Positions 34,519-43,397 of a stretch of DNA of 46,136 bases are shown here, in pieces. Origin of the DNA: Candidatus Altimarinota bacterium (GTDB taxonomy: Bacteria > Patescibacteriota > Gracilibacteria > JAHISY01). Location of the stretch: positions 1 to 46,136 of the forward strand of contig JAQVAZ010000005.1 in the NCBI GenBank assembly GCA_028690585.1. Direction: 5' to 3'. The notes beneath the pieces are model-generated. The model saw only the letters and a program-made list of their open reading frames with translations, was not told where the DNA came from and ran no database searches. Made by a program: the position numbers and the translations under genes. Numbering within the stretch: the first letter of the stretch is position 1; each line of letters starts with the position of its first letter.

Positions 34519-35262
34519 TTAATCCTTTCTAGCTACCCACCCAGCTTCGCGGTATTTCTCTGCTTCCGCTACAGGGTTTTCCGCGCCGGTAATTCCCCTA
34601 CCGACGATAATCACATCCGCGCCAAGGCCAATCGCTTTCTCAGGAGTATTGTAAGTTTGCCCCAAATCATCTCCACCTGAGGAAAGCTGAATCCCTGGAG
34701 TGAGGATTAGTAAATCCTCCCCTGCTTCCGCGCGAATTTTTGCGAGAGCCTCTGGCCTATCGGAGCTGCCGATGAATCCCACCACAAAATCTGGATAAGC
34801 TTTGGCCATCTCCACAGTTTTCAGCGCATAACTTTCGGAAAAAAGATTTCCTTTCGGAGTCATCTGCGCGAGAAGTATCAAACCACTCTTCTTATTTACT
34901 TTTTGTAAGCCTTGGATAATTCCTTCGCCAACAATCGTATGCGCATTAATGAAATCTGCCCATTCGGCAATCTTATAAATTCCTTCCGAGAATTGGAGAG
35001 AAACAGTATTACCGATATCCGCAAACTTCCTGTCTTCGAAGATGAGGAAATTTTTTCTTCGCGCGATTTCGCTAAGCTTCTCCGTAAATTCTGGAGTGAA
35101 ATCTCGCAAGATATCCACGTGAGTTTTGAAGATACAAATCTTCTCACCAAGCATTTCTGCTAATTCCAAAACCTCCTCTGCCAAAACCACATCTGCTGCG
35201 ATGCACAGATTGGTTTGCTTTTCTTCCATGATTTTCCGAAGTTTCTTTATCGTAGGATGCAT
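34519..35262 (-). CDS. pyrF: Orotidine 5'-phosphate decarboxylase (eukaryote-type)
   Basis: 247 residues. Motifs are LCIAADVV, CIFKTHVDIL, the catalytic FEDRKFADIGNTV with the D-x-K-x2-D charge network, WADFINAHTIVGEGI, VVGFIGSSDRPE, and the phosphate loop LTPGIQLSSGGDDLGQTYNTP followed by DVIIVGRGI. It makes UMP from OMP, the last step of de novo pyrimidine synthesis. The KTH.DI and FEDRKFADIGNT wording is closer to the eukaryotic URA3/UMPS group than to the E. coli PyrF group. No other pyr gene is in the window. A GGAATA-rich tract follows its stop. Confidence 0.94.
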   Translation of the reverse strand: MHPTIKKLRKIMEEKQTNLCIAADVVLAEEVLELAEMLGEKICIFKTHVDILRDFTPEFTEKLSEIARRKNFLIFEDRKFADIGNTVSLQFSEGIYKIAEWADFINAHTIVGEGIIQGLQKVNKKSGLILLAQMTPKGNLFSESYALKTVEMAKAYPDFVVGFIGSSDRPEALAKIRAEAGEDLLILTPGIQLSSGGDDLGQTYNTPEKAIGLGADVIIVGRGITGAENPVAEAEKYREAGWVARKD

Positions 35263-35317
35263 AGGAGTTGATAACTTTAAGCTAGAGAGCTTAATTATTA
35301 TAAATCAATAAGTGCAA

Positions 35318-35908
35318 TTATAATTTTTGTTTTTGAGAAAAAATATCTCTACCTTCTAAAACTCTCAATGAAAAATCAATTAAAATTCCCACAAAAAATA
35401 CAAAAGATCCTAGAAAAAACAATCTCGTTTTAATTACTGAAGCAAACAATTTCCTAGCTTCCGATTCTTCTAGCCTTGGCCTTAATTCCGCCCCACATCC
35501 CCCTGGTGGCTCTGGCTCAGTTTGTAAAACAATCGGATCTCCACTGTGAGAAAATAGCGCGCAATTATCATTATAAGCGATAAGCTGAAAATTATTTCCT
35601 GCCTTTTTAATATTTTGATTAAAAGATTGATACATTACGCTCCTAGCTATCACAACAACCGATTTTTTATCTTTTAAGTCTGGCCAACTTTTTACTAATA
35701 CATCAAAACCCTCATTTTTAGGGAGTAAGATAAATCGACTATTCAAAGAAATATAATCCAAGGCATCTAATGCCTTCACACAATTTTGACAAACCAGTCT
35801 ATTTAAAAATTTAAAATGTTCAGACTCATCAACAAACCATCCAAAAATAATCAAAATTATTCCTATGACACCGAAATAAAACTTCGCTTTTTTAAATTTA
35901 TTAACCAT
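35318..35908 (-). CDS. Hypothetical two-helix membrane protein coupled to der
   Basis: 196 residues from ATG 35908, which overlaps the der stop by 8 nt (ATGGTTAA), so translation is likely coupled. There is a hydrophobic segment at about 9-26 (KFYFGVIGIILIIFGWFV). An outside domain of about 125 residues holds four Cys (LVCQNCVKALDAL, NDNCALF, PGGCGAEL), and a second segment near the C-terminus reads RLFFLGSFVFFVGILIDFSL. The gene is AT-rich compared with der. No family is recognised, and the membrane topology with both ends inside is inference. Confidence 0.7.
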   Translation of the reverse strand: MVNKFKKAKFYFGVIGIILIIFGWFVDESEHFKFLNRLVCQNCVKALDALDYISLNSRFILLPKNEGFDVLVKSWPDLKDKKSVVVIARSVMYQSFNQNIKKAGNNFQLIAYNDNCALFSHSGDPIVLQTEPEPPGGCGAELRPRLEESEARKLFASVIKTRLFFLGSFVFFVGILIDFSLRVLEGRDIFSQKQKL

Positions 35909-37382
35909 ATTTTTTCTTTCTAGTAACTGCTTTCCCCTTCTTTGTAATTGCATTCAGCTTCCGTGGCTTGCTGAGACTCGGCTTCGCGCGGAATTTCGGC
36001 TTGAATACAGGGAGATTTACGATATATGGATTCTCACTTTTTCTCTCACGGAATTCTAATTTAATCGGAGTGCCACCGAAACCATACTGCTCACGCAAAC
36101 GATTTTCCACATAGCGCTTGTAACTGAAGTGAAAAGCGCGAGGGCGATTCACAAAAAATATAAATTTCGGTGGAGTTTCTTTTACCTGAGTTGCGTAATA
36201 AATCTTCGGTGGAGATCTCCCCAAATCCCTTTGGCCTGGGGCATTTTCCGCTACAATCTTCCGAATGAAACGATTCAACTCTGGAGTGCGAATGCGTTTA
36301 TTTCGCGCTTCCATCACCTCTAGCACTCGTGGAAACACGTGGTTGATATTCGCACCACTCTTCGCAGAAATCATCACCACAGGTGCCCAGCGTGCGAAAG
36401 CAAACTTCTGATGGAGAGTATCCAACCACTTCTCTTGTGCTTCTTCATAATCTGCCCAAGCATCTACTTTGTTTACCACCACAATCATACCCACTCCTGC
36501 ATCGATAATCTTCTCGGCTACATGGAGATCTTGCGCTACCAAACCTTCACTTCCATCAACAAGCAACAAAGCTACATCTGCTTCCGATAAAGCATTGAGA
36601 GTTCTGCCAGTTGCGAATCTATCAATGCCTGTGCCGATCTTCCCACTTCTGCGCATTCCGGCTGTATCGAGTAAACGGAAATTATTACCTTCATGCATAA
36701 GTAAAACATCGTTGGTATCACGCGTAGTGAGAGGAATCTCACTCACCACCACTCTTTCCTTTCCAAGTAATTTATTCACGAGTGAGGATTTCCCTACATT
36801 TGGCCTCCCCATGATTGCTACATTCGCATCTACTCTCACCAGAGAATCAATCTCCTCTCTCTCCGCTGCGGCTTCTTTCTGATTTTTTTTCGCGAGGCGC
36901 AGCTGCTTGGTAACAGATTTAAATAATTCATCCAAACCACTACGATGCACCGCAGAAGCTCCCACTGGGACTCCGAGACCCAGCGAAGCAAAGTTCATGA
37001 GATCAGCAATATTTCCGGATTCGTATTTATTCGCTACGAAAACAACAGGTTTATTCGTTTTGCGCAGCATCTCCGCTACCGCAATATCATCTGTAGTAAT
37101 CTCCGCTTTCGCATCCACCAAAAAAAGCAAAACATCGGCTTCGTCGATTGCGTATCTCACCTGCGCTTGAACATTGCTATCGAGATCATTTCCCTGTGTG
37201 GTTTCGATTCCACCCACATCTGTCAGCAGGAATTTCAAGCGGTTTACGATAACTTCACGCTCAATCCTATCGCGCGTGGTGCCAGCTTCCATCGCAGTGA
37301 TTGCTAGATGTTTACCAACCACACGGTTAAAGAGTGTAGATTTACCTACATTTGGGCGACCGATAAGCGCAACTCGTAGCAA
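35901..37382 (-). CDS. der: Ribosome biogenesis GTPase Der (EngA)
   Basis: 493 residues. Two tandem G domains are present. The first has [21 protein letters not shown] and a DVGGIE switch. The second has [43 protein letters not shown] and the VNKVDAW specificity loop. A C-terminal KH-like domain follows ([30 protein letters not shown]) with a basic tail. Der assembles the 50S subunit. The start is TTG at 37382 with a TATAAT box at 37404-37409, giving a leader of about 15 nt. A membrane protein gene overlaps its end. Confidence 0.97.
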   Translation of the reverse strand: MLRVALIGRPNVGKSTLFNRVVGKHLAITAMEAGTTRDRIEREVIVNRLKFLLTDVGGIETTQGNDLDSNVQAQVRYAIDEADVLLFLVDAKAEITTDDIAVAEMLRKTNKPVVFVANKYESGNIADLMNFASLGLGVPVGASAVHRSGLDELFKSVTKQLRLAKKNQKEAAAEREEIDSLVRVDANVAIMGRPNVGKSSLVNKLLGKERVVVSEIPLTTRDTNDVLLMHEGNNFRLLDTAGMRRSGKIGTGIDRFATGRTLNALSEADVALLLVDGSEGLVAQDLHVAEKIIDAGVGMIVVVNKVDAWADYEEAQEKWLDTLHQKFAFARWAPVVMISAKSGANINHVFPRVLEVMEARNKRIRTPELNRFIRKIVAENAPGQRDLGRSPPKIYYATQVKETPPKFIFFVNRPRAFHFSYKRYVENRLREQYGFGGTPIKLEFRERKSENPYIVNLPVFKPKFRAKPSLSKPRKLNAITKKGKAVTRKKKYG

Positions 37383-37403
37383 AGTAAGTTAGTTTAAGAT
37401 ACC

Positions 37404-37409
37404 ATTATA
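37404..37409 (-). promoter_or_regulatory. -10 box (TATAAT) of der
   Basis: GGCTATAATGG on the minus strand lies 21 nt from the TTG start. The -35 is weak. Confidence 0.5.
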
Positions 37410-37449
37410 GCCTAATTTTACCTGTTGAATGCTCTATCTGCTAATCCAT

Positions 37450-37500
37450 TGTCATTCCCGCCCCCAATCAAGTTGAGGGTAAACTCCAGCGGGAATCCAG
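37450..37500 (+). repeat. TGTCATTCCCGC-type repeat, copy 5, with enlarged loop
   Basis: TGTCATTCCCG and CGGGAATCCAG are the two ends of the repeat. The loop is expanded by about 27 nt (CCCCCAATCAAGTTGAGGGT and on) compared with the other copies. Confidence 0.75.
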
Positions 37501-37544
37501 AAAAAAACAAAAACAGAAAATAGCTATAACCTTAACTTTATAGA

Positions 37545-38195
37545 TTGCAAAATCTTTCCCAAAATCTCGCAGACTTCGAAGCGCAATTAGCGGAAATTTG
37601 TGAAAATTGTAACAGAAATAGAAATGAAATCACTTTGGTTGGTGTAATAAAAAATCACACCGCGGATGAAGCAAACCAGTTACTACAAGCAGGATTGCGC
37701 GTAATCGGAGAAAATCGCATTCAAGAAGCGCTGGGTAAATTTCCTGAATTATTACCTTGTGAGAAGCACCTCATCGGGCATCTGCAAACGAATAAAGTGA
37801 AAGAAGCGGTAATGAATTTCGATTGCATCGAGAGTGTAGATAGCCTGAGATTAGCTGAGAAGCTCAATGCGGAAGCAAAAAGCCAAGGCAAGATTCTGCC
37901 TATTTTTATAGAAGTAAACATCGCTGGAGAAACTCAGAAGTTTGGATTTCAAGCTGCGGAATTAGAAGAAGCGATTGGGAAAATTCGCGTAATGAAAAAT
38001 CTAAAACTCGAAGGTTTGATGGTGATGGGAGTGGAAGGAGATGAGAAAAAAACTGAGGAAGTTTTCCAGCAAGGTTGGCAGCTGTGTGAGAAATTTGGAA
38101 TGCAGAAATACTCTGCTGGAATGAGTGGAGACTTCGAAATCGCAGTGAGAAACCACTCAACTCATTTACGAGTTGGAAGCTTGCTGTTTAGATAA
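37545..38195 (+). CDS. YggS/PROSC-family pyridoxal phosphate homeostasis protein
   Basis: 216 residues from TTG 37545. The alanine-racemase-like barrel is recognisable: EITLVGVIKNHTADEANQLL (the Lys that binds PLP), GENRIQEALGKF, HLIGHLQTNKVKEAV, CIESVDSLRLAEKLN, FIEVNIAGETQKFGF, LEGLMVMG and YSAGMSGDFEIAV..STHLRVGSLLFR. It is a little shorter than the usual 225-235. Known: these proteins bind PLP and control vitamin B6 and amino acid balance, without catalysis. Its last 12 codons occur again as a diverged relic at 38930-38965. Confidence 0.93.
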   Translation: MQNLSQNLADFEAQLAEICENCNRNRNEITLVGVIKNHTADEANQLLQAGLRVIGENRIQEALGKFPELLPCEKHLIGHLQTNKVKEAVMNFDCIESVDSLRLAEKLNAEAKSQGKILPIFIEVNIAGETQKFGFQAAELEEAIGKIRVMKNLKLEGLMVMGVEGDEKKTEEVFQQGWQLCEKFGMQKYSAGMSGDFEIAVRNHSTHLRVGSLLFR

Positions 38196-38197
38196 GG

Positions 38198-38428
38198 TTA
38201 CTTCTTCCAAAGCTTTCTTGGAATCAAAGTCTGTTTGGTAAAAGTAAGCATTTCTCTAGCAGAGAAAGATTTCTTACCCATATCAACTTCTGTATAGGCC
38301 CCGTTTTCTTTCTTCAATAAACATTTATGATCTCCCCCACCTTTTTTCTTAATTTCTACAAATCCTTGTCTCAACAAAAAAGCCACAACTTCGCGTGGCT
38401 TCCAATTTTTTAAGGAAGAGTTATTCAT
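38198..38428 (-). CDS. HicA-like type II toxin (mRNA interferase)
   Basis: 76 residues. The dsRBD-like HicA fold is suggested by KPREVVAFLLRQGFVEIKKKGGGDHKCLL, with the catalytic-type His after the Gly run. A second strand and helix follow in VDMGKKSFSAREMLTFTKQTLIPRKLW. HicA toxins cut mRNA and are normally paired with HicB. No HicB-like gene is beside it. Instead an unrelated 113-residue protein ends 1 nt before its ATG. It lies in an accessory segment between yggS and the helicase gene. Confidence 0.75.
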   Translation of the reverse strand: MNNSSLKNWKPREVVAFLLRQGFVEIKKKGGGDHKCLLKKENGAYTEVDMGKKSFSAREMLTFTKQTLIPRKLWKK

Positions 38429-38429
38429 T

Positions 38430-38771
38430 TCACGCTACATAGCAATTATCTTCTTTTATAATATCTTCTATTTTTTCCTGATACCTCTGGAAGCTATTAA
38501 GGTTTTTAGTTATTTTTACAAATTGAGCAAACTCATCTTTTATTTCCTTCGGTAGGCTTTGATTAAGAAGATGCTCACCCAATTTATTCTCGATAACATT
38601 ACAGAGATAAGATTTTGCGTTAGCTAAAATTTTAAGCCTTGCTAATTCAGAATCTTTTTCTTCTACAAGCAAACATAACTCTTCGCAAGCAGCTATAGAA
38701 TTTCCTTCACTTGTTTTATATGAAAGAAAAGTAAGTAATCCTTGGCGATAAGTATTCTTTTTCTTAAGCAT
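38430..38771 (-). CDS. Hypothetical protein upstream of the HicA-like toxin, possible antitoxin
   Basis: 113 residues from ATG 38771. The frame reaches 38810, but a TGCTAAAAT promoter box lies inside the extra part. It seems all-helical (SIAACEELCLLVEEKDSELARLKILANAKSYLCNVIENKLGEHLL; LPKEIKDEFAQFVKITKNL). No HicB, RHH or HTH motif is visible. It ends TGA one base before the toxin ATG, so the two are co-translated. AT-rich codon use suggests an acquired segment. The antitoxin role is inferred only from position. Confidence 0.6.
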   Translation of the reverse strand: MLKKKNTYRQGLLTFLSYKTSEGNSIAACEELCLLVEEKDSELARLKILANAKSYLCNVIENKLGEHLLNQSLPKEIKDEFAQFVKITKNLNSFQRYQEKIEDIIKEDNCYVA

Positions 38772-38793
38772 AATATTTGATTTGGAGCACCTG

Positions 38794-38802
38794 ATTTTAG
38801 CA
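38794..38802 (-). promoter_or_regulatory. Extended -10 box (TGCTAAAAT) of the HicA-like operon
   Basis: It is identical to the boxes at 14502 and 32516, 23 nt before ATG 38771 on the minus strand. Confidence 0.5.
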
Positions 38803-38882
38803 TTCATCAACCCCTAAATCAATGCCATCCTATAATGAAACTATCTCTAAAATCAAACTAGGGATTAATCCCATTTTAATCA

Positions 38883-38924
38883 TTAACTTTCTCCGCAAAT
38901 CTCTCGGAAAGCGCAGCGGCTACA
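38883..38924 (-). pseudogene. Relic of the helicase-nuclease gene 3' end
   Basis: Fourteen codons read C-S-R-C-A-F-R-E-I-C-G-E-S-stop, against C-S-R-C-A-F-R-E-I-C-G-E-N-stop at the true gene end (39474-39515). Three of 42 bases differ, two of them silent. It is a diverged copy of the neighbour's end, not a gene. Confidence 0.85.
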
Positions 38925-38929
38925 AAACC

Positions 38930-38965
38930 ACTCATCTCCGAATCGGAAGTTTGCTGTTTAGATAA
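38930..38965 (+). pseudogene. Relic of the yggS 3' end
   Basis: Twelve codons read T-H-L-R-I-G-S-L-L-F-R-stop, against T-H-L-R-V-G-S-L-L-F-R-stop at the end of yggS (38160-38195). By eye the differing bases are silent or conservative. It lies 5 nt from the helicase-end relic. Confidence 0.85.
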
Positions 38966-39000
38966 AAAGGTTTTAGAATGCGCTACTTAACTTTTTTACT

Positions 39001-39477
39001 ATGGAATCAAATCGCACTGATATCACAGACTTCAAATCTAACGATGTAGTTAGAGATGCCTTAGAAGCTGTTACTTTTGAAGATATTTCAAAAATGGTTA
39101 GAGATTATTGTGGAGAAAATGCTGATGCTGCTTTTAAACGAGAAGGAAAAGGTAAACACAGAATGACTCAGCTCTTCGATCGCCCGGTAGATCCAGAAGA
39201 TCCTGATGAAAAAGTTCTATTACATCCTCGAGCAAAATTACAACAAGTATTATGGAAGGCTTGGTGTGATGATTCCATTAGTGGAATAGACTTAAATATC
39301 TCAGAAGTCCTCATGAATCTAGAAGAAAGATTATGGGAAAATTCAGAATTAAACCTACGCAATAAACCATCCATAGATGAAGCAGAATTTAGAAAATTCC
39401 CAACACTAAACGGACTTTTGGTTTGCGCCAGAAAGGCAGTTGCGCAAGCTATTTTGGATGACAGAAACGCAGCTTAA
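39001..39477 (+). CDS. Hypothetical protein in the yggS-helicase hot spot
   Basis: 158 residues, family not recognised. It is soluble, acidic and mostly helical (NDVVRDALEAVTFEDISKMVRDYCG; LNISEVLMNLEERLWENSELNLR; LNGLLVCARKAVAQAILDD), with a central PVDPEDPDEKVLLHPRAKL loop. Its TAA overlaps the TAA of the convergent helicase gene by two bases (TTAA). A TAGAAT box lies at 38974-38979, about 21 nt upstream. AT-rich codon use and the relic gene ends just upstream suggest it arrived by recombination. Confidence 0.65.
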   Translation: MESNRTDITDFKSNDVVRDALEAVTFEDISKMVRDYCGENADAAFKREGKGKHRMTQLFDRPVDPEDPDEKVLLHPRAKLQQVLWKAWCDDSISGIDLNISEVLMNLEERLWENSELNLRNKPSIDEAEFRKFPTLNGLLVCARKAVAQAILDDRNAA

Positions 39478-42458
39478 TTTTCTCCGCAAATCTCTCGGAA
39501 AGCGCAGCGACTGCAATCAGATTTTTCTTCGCAGCAAGGAAACTCCAGATTCTGAATCTTGGTGAAGTTTTCTCTGATAACTTTTTTCAGATCCTCCACT
39601 TCCTCTTCTCGCGGTGAGAAAAATTCATCGTGAAATTCTCCTTGGTGATCTGGGCGGATGAAAGATAAGCCCACTGTTTTTGCCCTGAAAATAAAGCGAT
39701 TATCGAGCTGCGCGAGTAGGAGATAGAAGAGAAGCTGGCGGTAAGCATCACCGGTGGAGTTGGCAGTTTCTCCACGGATTTGCGCTGAGGTGAGTGGCTT
39801 CATCGATTTGTAATCGATAAAACTCACTTCATCACGCGTCTCGGGGATCAAATCAATCCTATCGATTTTTCCAGTGAGTGGAATTTCTTCGAGGTGAATA
39901 TCGTGTTTGCTGAAATCGTATTCTACTTCCACTGGCGGAGTGAATTTCTCGCGGTGGAATTTCAAATATTTTTCCAAGGCTGGAATCGCATCTCTCTCGA
40001 TAAGTTTGCGTTGGTTGGAGGTAAGGGGTTCTCGATCCAAACTTCTGTGTAATCCTACTAGCGCAATCTCTTCGCTTGGAAGCTTCCCACTGCGTTTAAA
40101 TTCTCGGAAATAATCCTCGAAAGCACTATGCATCGCGCTACCAAAAATCATACCCATCCTATCCTCCACTGTTTGGAAAGTTGGCAGATGCAGCAAATTC
40201 TCGAAGAGGAATCGCTTCGGGCAACTGAGATAATTATTCAGCGAAGTTGGAGAAAGCCGAAACTCTGCGAGGATACCGCTGAGGAATTTGCGCGATTCTG
40301 GATCTAATTCATGCGTGGCGGCCGTCGGCAGCGCTGAGAAAGCACTCGGTGGAATTGCGATTTTCTGTAAGTGTTTTGGAGAAATCTCCGCGATGAATCT
40401 ACTCGGAGAAACTTCCCGGAAGCTGTAGGAAGCCGCGATAGAAATCGTGAGATGCGATCTCGCGCGAGTCAGCGCTACGAAAAATAATCTCCTCTCATCC
40501 TCCACACGCTTTTCTTTCTCATCATCTACCTCCGCAATCTCAGCAGTCAGTGGTGGCAGCTTCAGCATCTCGCGCTTCCCTTTTCCACTCCACGCATTAT
40601 CTTCCGCGCGAATAATGAAAACGTGTTTCCATTCCAAACCCTTCGCGCGATGCGCTGTGGTAAGTGTAATCGCTTCCGTAGCGCGAATCGGGAGAGGGAG
40701 CGAGATGTTTTGTGATTGCATCGCTGCGATATCCGCGAGGAAATTGCGGAGAGTGGGCTCTTCACGATTGATGGCAAAGTTGCGGGTGAAACTGAGGAAA
40801 GCAGTCAGCGCTTCCGCAGCTTCGTATTCTTTTTTCTCAGAAATCTGGTGGGTTAATCCACTCACCGCTGCGATGTTTTCGGTTAATTCAAGCAGATTCA
40901 ATTCTGCTTTATTTTTTTGGAAGCCTACGAGTTTCTCACCCAGCTCTCGCGCAACTCCGGAAGCTTCCTCGCTTAGCATCACATCGAGGAGTGAATCTCT
41001 GCGTGAAGCTGCTTTCGCGAGTTTATAAACTTCCACTGGAGGCAGCGTGGTGAAATCCGCAAACAAAACACTAAGTAAAGCTACGGAATCTGCGGGGTTT
41101 TCTACCGACTTCAACAATGCGAGTAATTGCTTCACACGCGGATTAAGCAAAGCATTTTGCCCATCAGCGCGATGAATCGGAATCCCTTCTCTTGCGAGGA
41201 AATCCGCGAGTAAATCTCCATGGAAACGATTGCGATAAATCACCACAATCTCACTCGGATTTTCTTTTTGCTTCAGCAACTCACGAATTTCATTCACGAT
41301 GAAACTCGCTTCATCCGCTTCACTCCCCGCCTCCGCGAGAGTAATCAGTGGTGAATCTTTGAGAGAATTTTCTGCTACTAAATCTTTACTGATGCCAGGA
41401 ATTTTATTTACCAACCTCTCAGTGTTGTTGCGAATCACCGCCGAAGAAGCATCGAGAATCGTTTGAGTGCTGCGGTAATTTTTCGTGAGAGTTACGATTT
41501 TGGTTTCTGGATAATTCGCAGTGAATTCCAGAATATTCGCGAGTGAAGCACCTTGGAAACGGTAAATGGATTGATCATCGTCACCCACCACACAAAGATT
41601 GGGTTTACTATCGTAGCTTCCCCACGCTTGCAGCAAAGCGTTTTGCGCACCATTCGTATCTTGGAATTCATCCACCACAATGTAGAGATAATTCTCCTGG
41701 AGGTAAGCGAGGAGGAATTCATCATCTTTGCGGTTTAATTTTTCTACTACGGAAAGAATCAAATCATCGTAATCTGTGAAACCTTTTTCCTCTAATTCGG
41801 CTTGGTAGGAAGCATAAAAATCCGAGAGCTCCAGATTCTTCGCAATGCGTTTCTCAGCCTCGAGAATTCTACCGAGTGGCTTCTTGGTGCGTGGATTAAT
41901 TCTTTCTTGCGTAGCGAGCTCTGCTTTTTCTCCTTCTGTAATTTCGAGTAATCTAGCTGGTGAAATTCCTTCGCGCTTCAGATTGGAAATTGCGGAAGCA
42001 ATATCGCGGAGGTAAAGATCCGCAGCGCGCAAAGGCCGCAGTAGTGGAAAATTTCCTTTCGCCAGAATCTCACGGAAAAGCTGCTGCTGGAGTAACTCAT
42101 CGATTTGGATTCGCTCGCGCGTGGTAGCAAATTCCGCTGGAAAGATGGAATGCAACCGCGCGCAAAATGAATGAAAAGTAGTAGCGGTGATTCCGTAAGC
42201 ATCGCTACCAATGATGCTGGCTAAGCGTTTTTTCAACGCAATCGCGCCACTCTCAGTGAAAGTCAGCGCGAGTAAGTTGTGTGGTTTCGCTTGAGTTTTT
42301 TTCAGAATATTCGCAAGGCGCAGCGCGAGAGTTTGCGTTTTTCCGCTGCCTGGCCCAGCTACAATCAAGACTGGGCCTTCGATAGCTTCCGCAGCTTCCC
42401 GCTGCGCTGGATTGAGCCGGCTAAATTCCTCGAGAAATTTCTCTTGATTCGCTTGCAT
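39474..42458 (-). CDS. UvrD/PcrA-like helicase fused to a PD-(D/E)XK nuclease with iron-sulfur cysteines
   Basis: 994 residues. Superfamily 1A helicase motifs are Walker A VLIVAGPGSGKTQTLALRLA, Ia ALTFTESGA, the DExx box YLYIVVDEFQDTNGAQ, III VCVVGDDDQSIYRFQGA, IV TLTKNYRST, V TLTTAHRAKGLEWKHVFI and VI RRLFFVALTRAR. The C-terminal 270 residues form an AddB/RecB-type nuclease domain. They contain LNNYLSCPKRF (first cluster Cys), MHSAFEDYF, GKIDRIDLIP, FIDYKSMKP (D-x-K) and a final C-C..C-x2-C..C region (FPCCEEKSDCSRCAFREIC). Likely role: recombination and repair of DNA ends. Two overlapping stop bases separate it from the convergent small gene. Confidence 0.93.
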   Translation of the reverse strand: MQANQEKFLEEFSRLNPAQREAAEAIEGPVLIVAGPGSGKTQTLALRLANILKKTQAKPHNLLALTFTESGAIALKKRLASIIGSDAYGITATTFHSFCARLHSIFPAEFATTRERIQIDELLQQQLFREILAKGNFPLLRPLRAADLYLRDIASAISNLKREGISPARLLEITEGEKAELATQERINPRTKKPLGRILEAEKRIAKNLELSDFYASYQAELEEKGFTDYDDLILSVVEKLNRKDDEFLLAYLQENYLYIVVDEFQDTNGAQNALLQAWGSYDSKPNLCVVGDDDQSIYRFQGASLANILEFTANYPETKIVTLTKNYRSTQTILDASSAVIRNNTERLVNKIPGISKDLVAENSLKDSPLITLAEAGSEADEASFIVNEIRELLKQKENPSEIVVIYRNRFHGDLLADFLAREGIPIHRADGQNALLNPRVKQLLALLKSVENPADSVALLSVLFADFTTLPPVEVYKLAKAASRRDSLLDVMLSEEASGVARELGEKLVGFQKNKAELNLLELTENIAAVSGLTHQISEKKEYEAAEALTAFLSFTRNFAINREEPTLRNFLADIAAMQSQNISLPLPIRATEAITLTTAHRAKGLEWKHVFIIRAEDNAWSGKGKREMLKLPPLTAEIAEVDDEKEKRVEDERRLFFVALTRARSHLTISIAASYSFREVSPSRFIAEISPKHLQKIAIPPSAFSALPTAATHELDPESRKFLSGILAEFRLSPTSLNNYLSCPKRFLFENLLHLPTFQTVEDRMGMIFGSAMHSAFEDYFREFKRSGKLPSEEIALVGLHRSLDREPLTSNQRKLIERDAIPALEKYLKFHREKFTPPVEVEYDFSKHDIHLEEIPLTGKIDRIDLIPETRDEVSFIDYKSMKPLTSAQIRGETANSTGDAYRQLLFYLLLAQLDNRFIFRAKTVGLSFIRPDHQGEFHDEFFSPREEEVEDLKKVIRENFTKIQNLEFPCCEEKSDCSRCAFREICGEN

Positions 42459-42554
42459 AGCTGAGTGATTTTAACACTGGAAGTAAGAAGAAAGTTTGAG
42501 AATAAAACCTATCTGTATTACCATTTTGCTCAGAGAATAAATAACCAATCCAAA

Positions 42555-42782
42555 ATGAAACTAAAAAAGTTTTTCCGAGGATTATCTACCAAACCTAATC
42601 CTTATTTCTTAGAAAGATTGATAACTGCGGTTGCTATCGTGATGGTGTGGCGAGGAATGTGGAATCTACTGGATACTTACTTCTTCCCCCAACACAAAAT
42701 CCTCAGCGATATCTTAAGTGTAGTGATTGGCTTGATTCTTCTCTATCTACCAGATGATGGAGAAATCAAAGATTTGGTTTAG
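42555..42782 (+). CDS. Small membrane protein
   Basis: 75 residues from ATG 42555; a GTG at 42465 would add 30 unlikely residues. The basic head (MKLKKFFRGLSTKPNPYFLERL) is followed by two hydrophobic segments (ITAVAIVMVWRGMWNLL and ILSDILSVVIGLILLYLP). The family is unknown, resembling small two-helix CPR membrane proteins. Its end overlaps the convergent methyltransferase gene by 17 nt. Confidence 0.65.
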   Translation: MKLKKFFRGLSTKPNPYFLERLITAVAIVMVWRGMWNLLDTYFFPQHKILSDILSVVIGLILLYLPDDGEIKDLV

Positions 42783-43311
42783 TTTTTTTATAGAGAAAAA
42801 TCTTCCCACCGCGCAGAGGAAACTCGGCAACTTTGTAAGGCTTGAATCCTGGCAGCTGAAAAGAAGCGGAAATAATCCTCGCGCCAGGCTTCAGCTCTTT
42901 GCGAAATTTTGGAGAAAGCTGCTGCATCACCTCTGGCAATAGATAACAAAACACCACATCCGCTTTACGGAGATTTGCTTTGAAAAGGTTTTGGCGGTGG
43001 ATAGTAACTTTGCTACGGTGGATGAAGCGGTTGATTTGCGCGAGACACCACACCAGTAGTGAAATCTCGTAACCTTCTGCGATTGCCTTATATTCCTTCT
43101 CTGCGCGAATCAAAATCCGCGCATCTCCACAACCCAAATCAACTAATTTTTCTCCTGGTTTAATTTTTGCTAACTTCAGCATCTCCTCAATCACTTTGCG
43201 CTTACTTGGCACAAATGGGCTGCGGAAAAAGCCTGCGACAAAAACCACAGTAAAAACTGTCAAGAGAAACAAACCAATTAACGCAGCGAGATTCACCTCG
43301 AGAGTTTGCAT
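42766..43311 (-). CDS. Membrane-anchored class I SAM-dependent methyltransferase
   Basis: 181 residues. An N-terminal hydrophobic helix (LAALIGLFLLTVFTVVFVAGFF) is followed by a short class I methyltransferase fold. Motif I is KLVDLGCGDARILI, with GYEISLLVWCLAQI as the second strand. ADVVFCYLLPEVMQQLSPKF and LKPGARIISASFQLPGF complete the core. The substrate is unknown. Similar small proteins are common in CPR and some archaea. A TAAACT box lies 7 nt before the ATG. Confidence 0.85.
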   Translation of the reverse strand: MQTLEVNLAALIGLFLLTVFTVVFVAGFFRSPFVPSKRKVIEEMLKLAKIKPGEKLVDLGCGDARILIRAEKEYKAIAEGYEISLLVWCLAQINRFIHRSKVTIHRQNLFKANLRKADVVFCYLLPEVMQQLSPKFRKELKPGARIISASFQLPGFKPYKVAEFPLRGGKIFLYKKTKPNL

Positions 43312-43318
43312 CCCTATT

Positions 43319-43324
43319 AGTTTA
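43319..43324 (-). promoter_or_regulatory. -10 box of the methyltransferase gene (leaderless)
   Basis: TAAACT lies 7 nt before ATG 43311 on the minus strand. Confidence 0.4.
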
Positions 43325-43397
43325 CGCTAAAAGAAAGAATTGGAGTTTTCGCGATAGCCGATTAAACTATTCCTCGCTTATTTTTAACAAACCTACT

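Noticed and set aside
38198-38810. A standard HicAB module
   Set aside because: The partner has no HicB-like fold features; only HicA is recognisable.
43312-43397. FMN riboswitch before ribBA
   Set aside because: Only 86 nt are available and no RFN-element-like conserved segments are seen.
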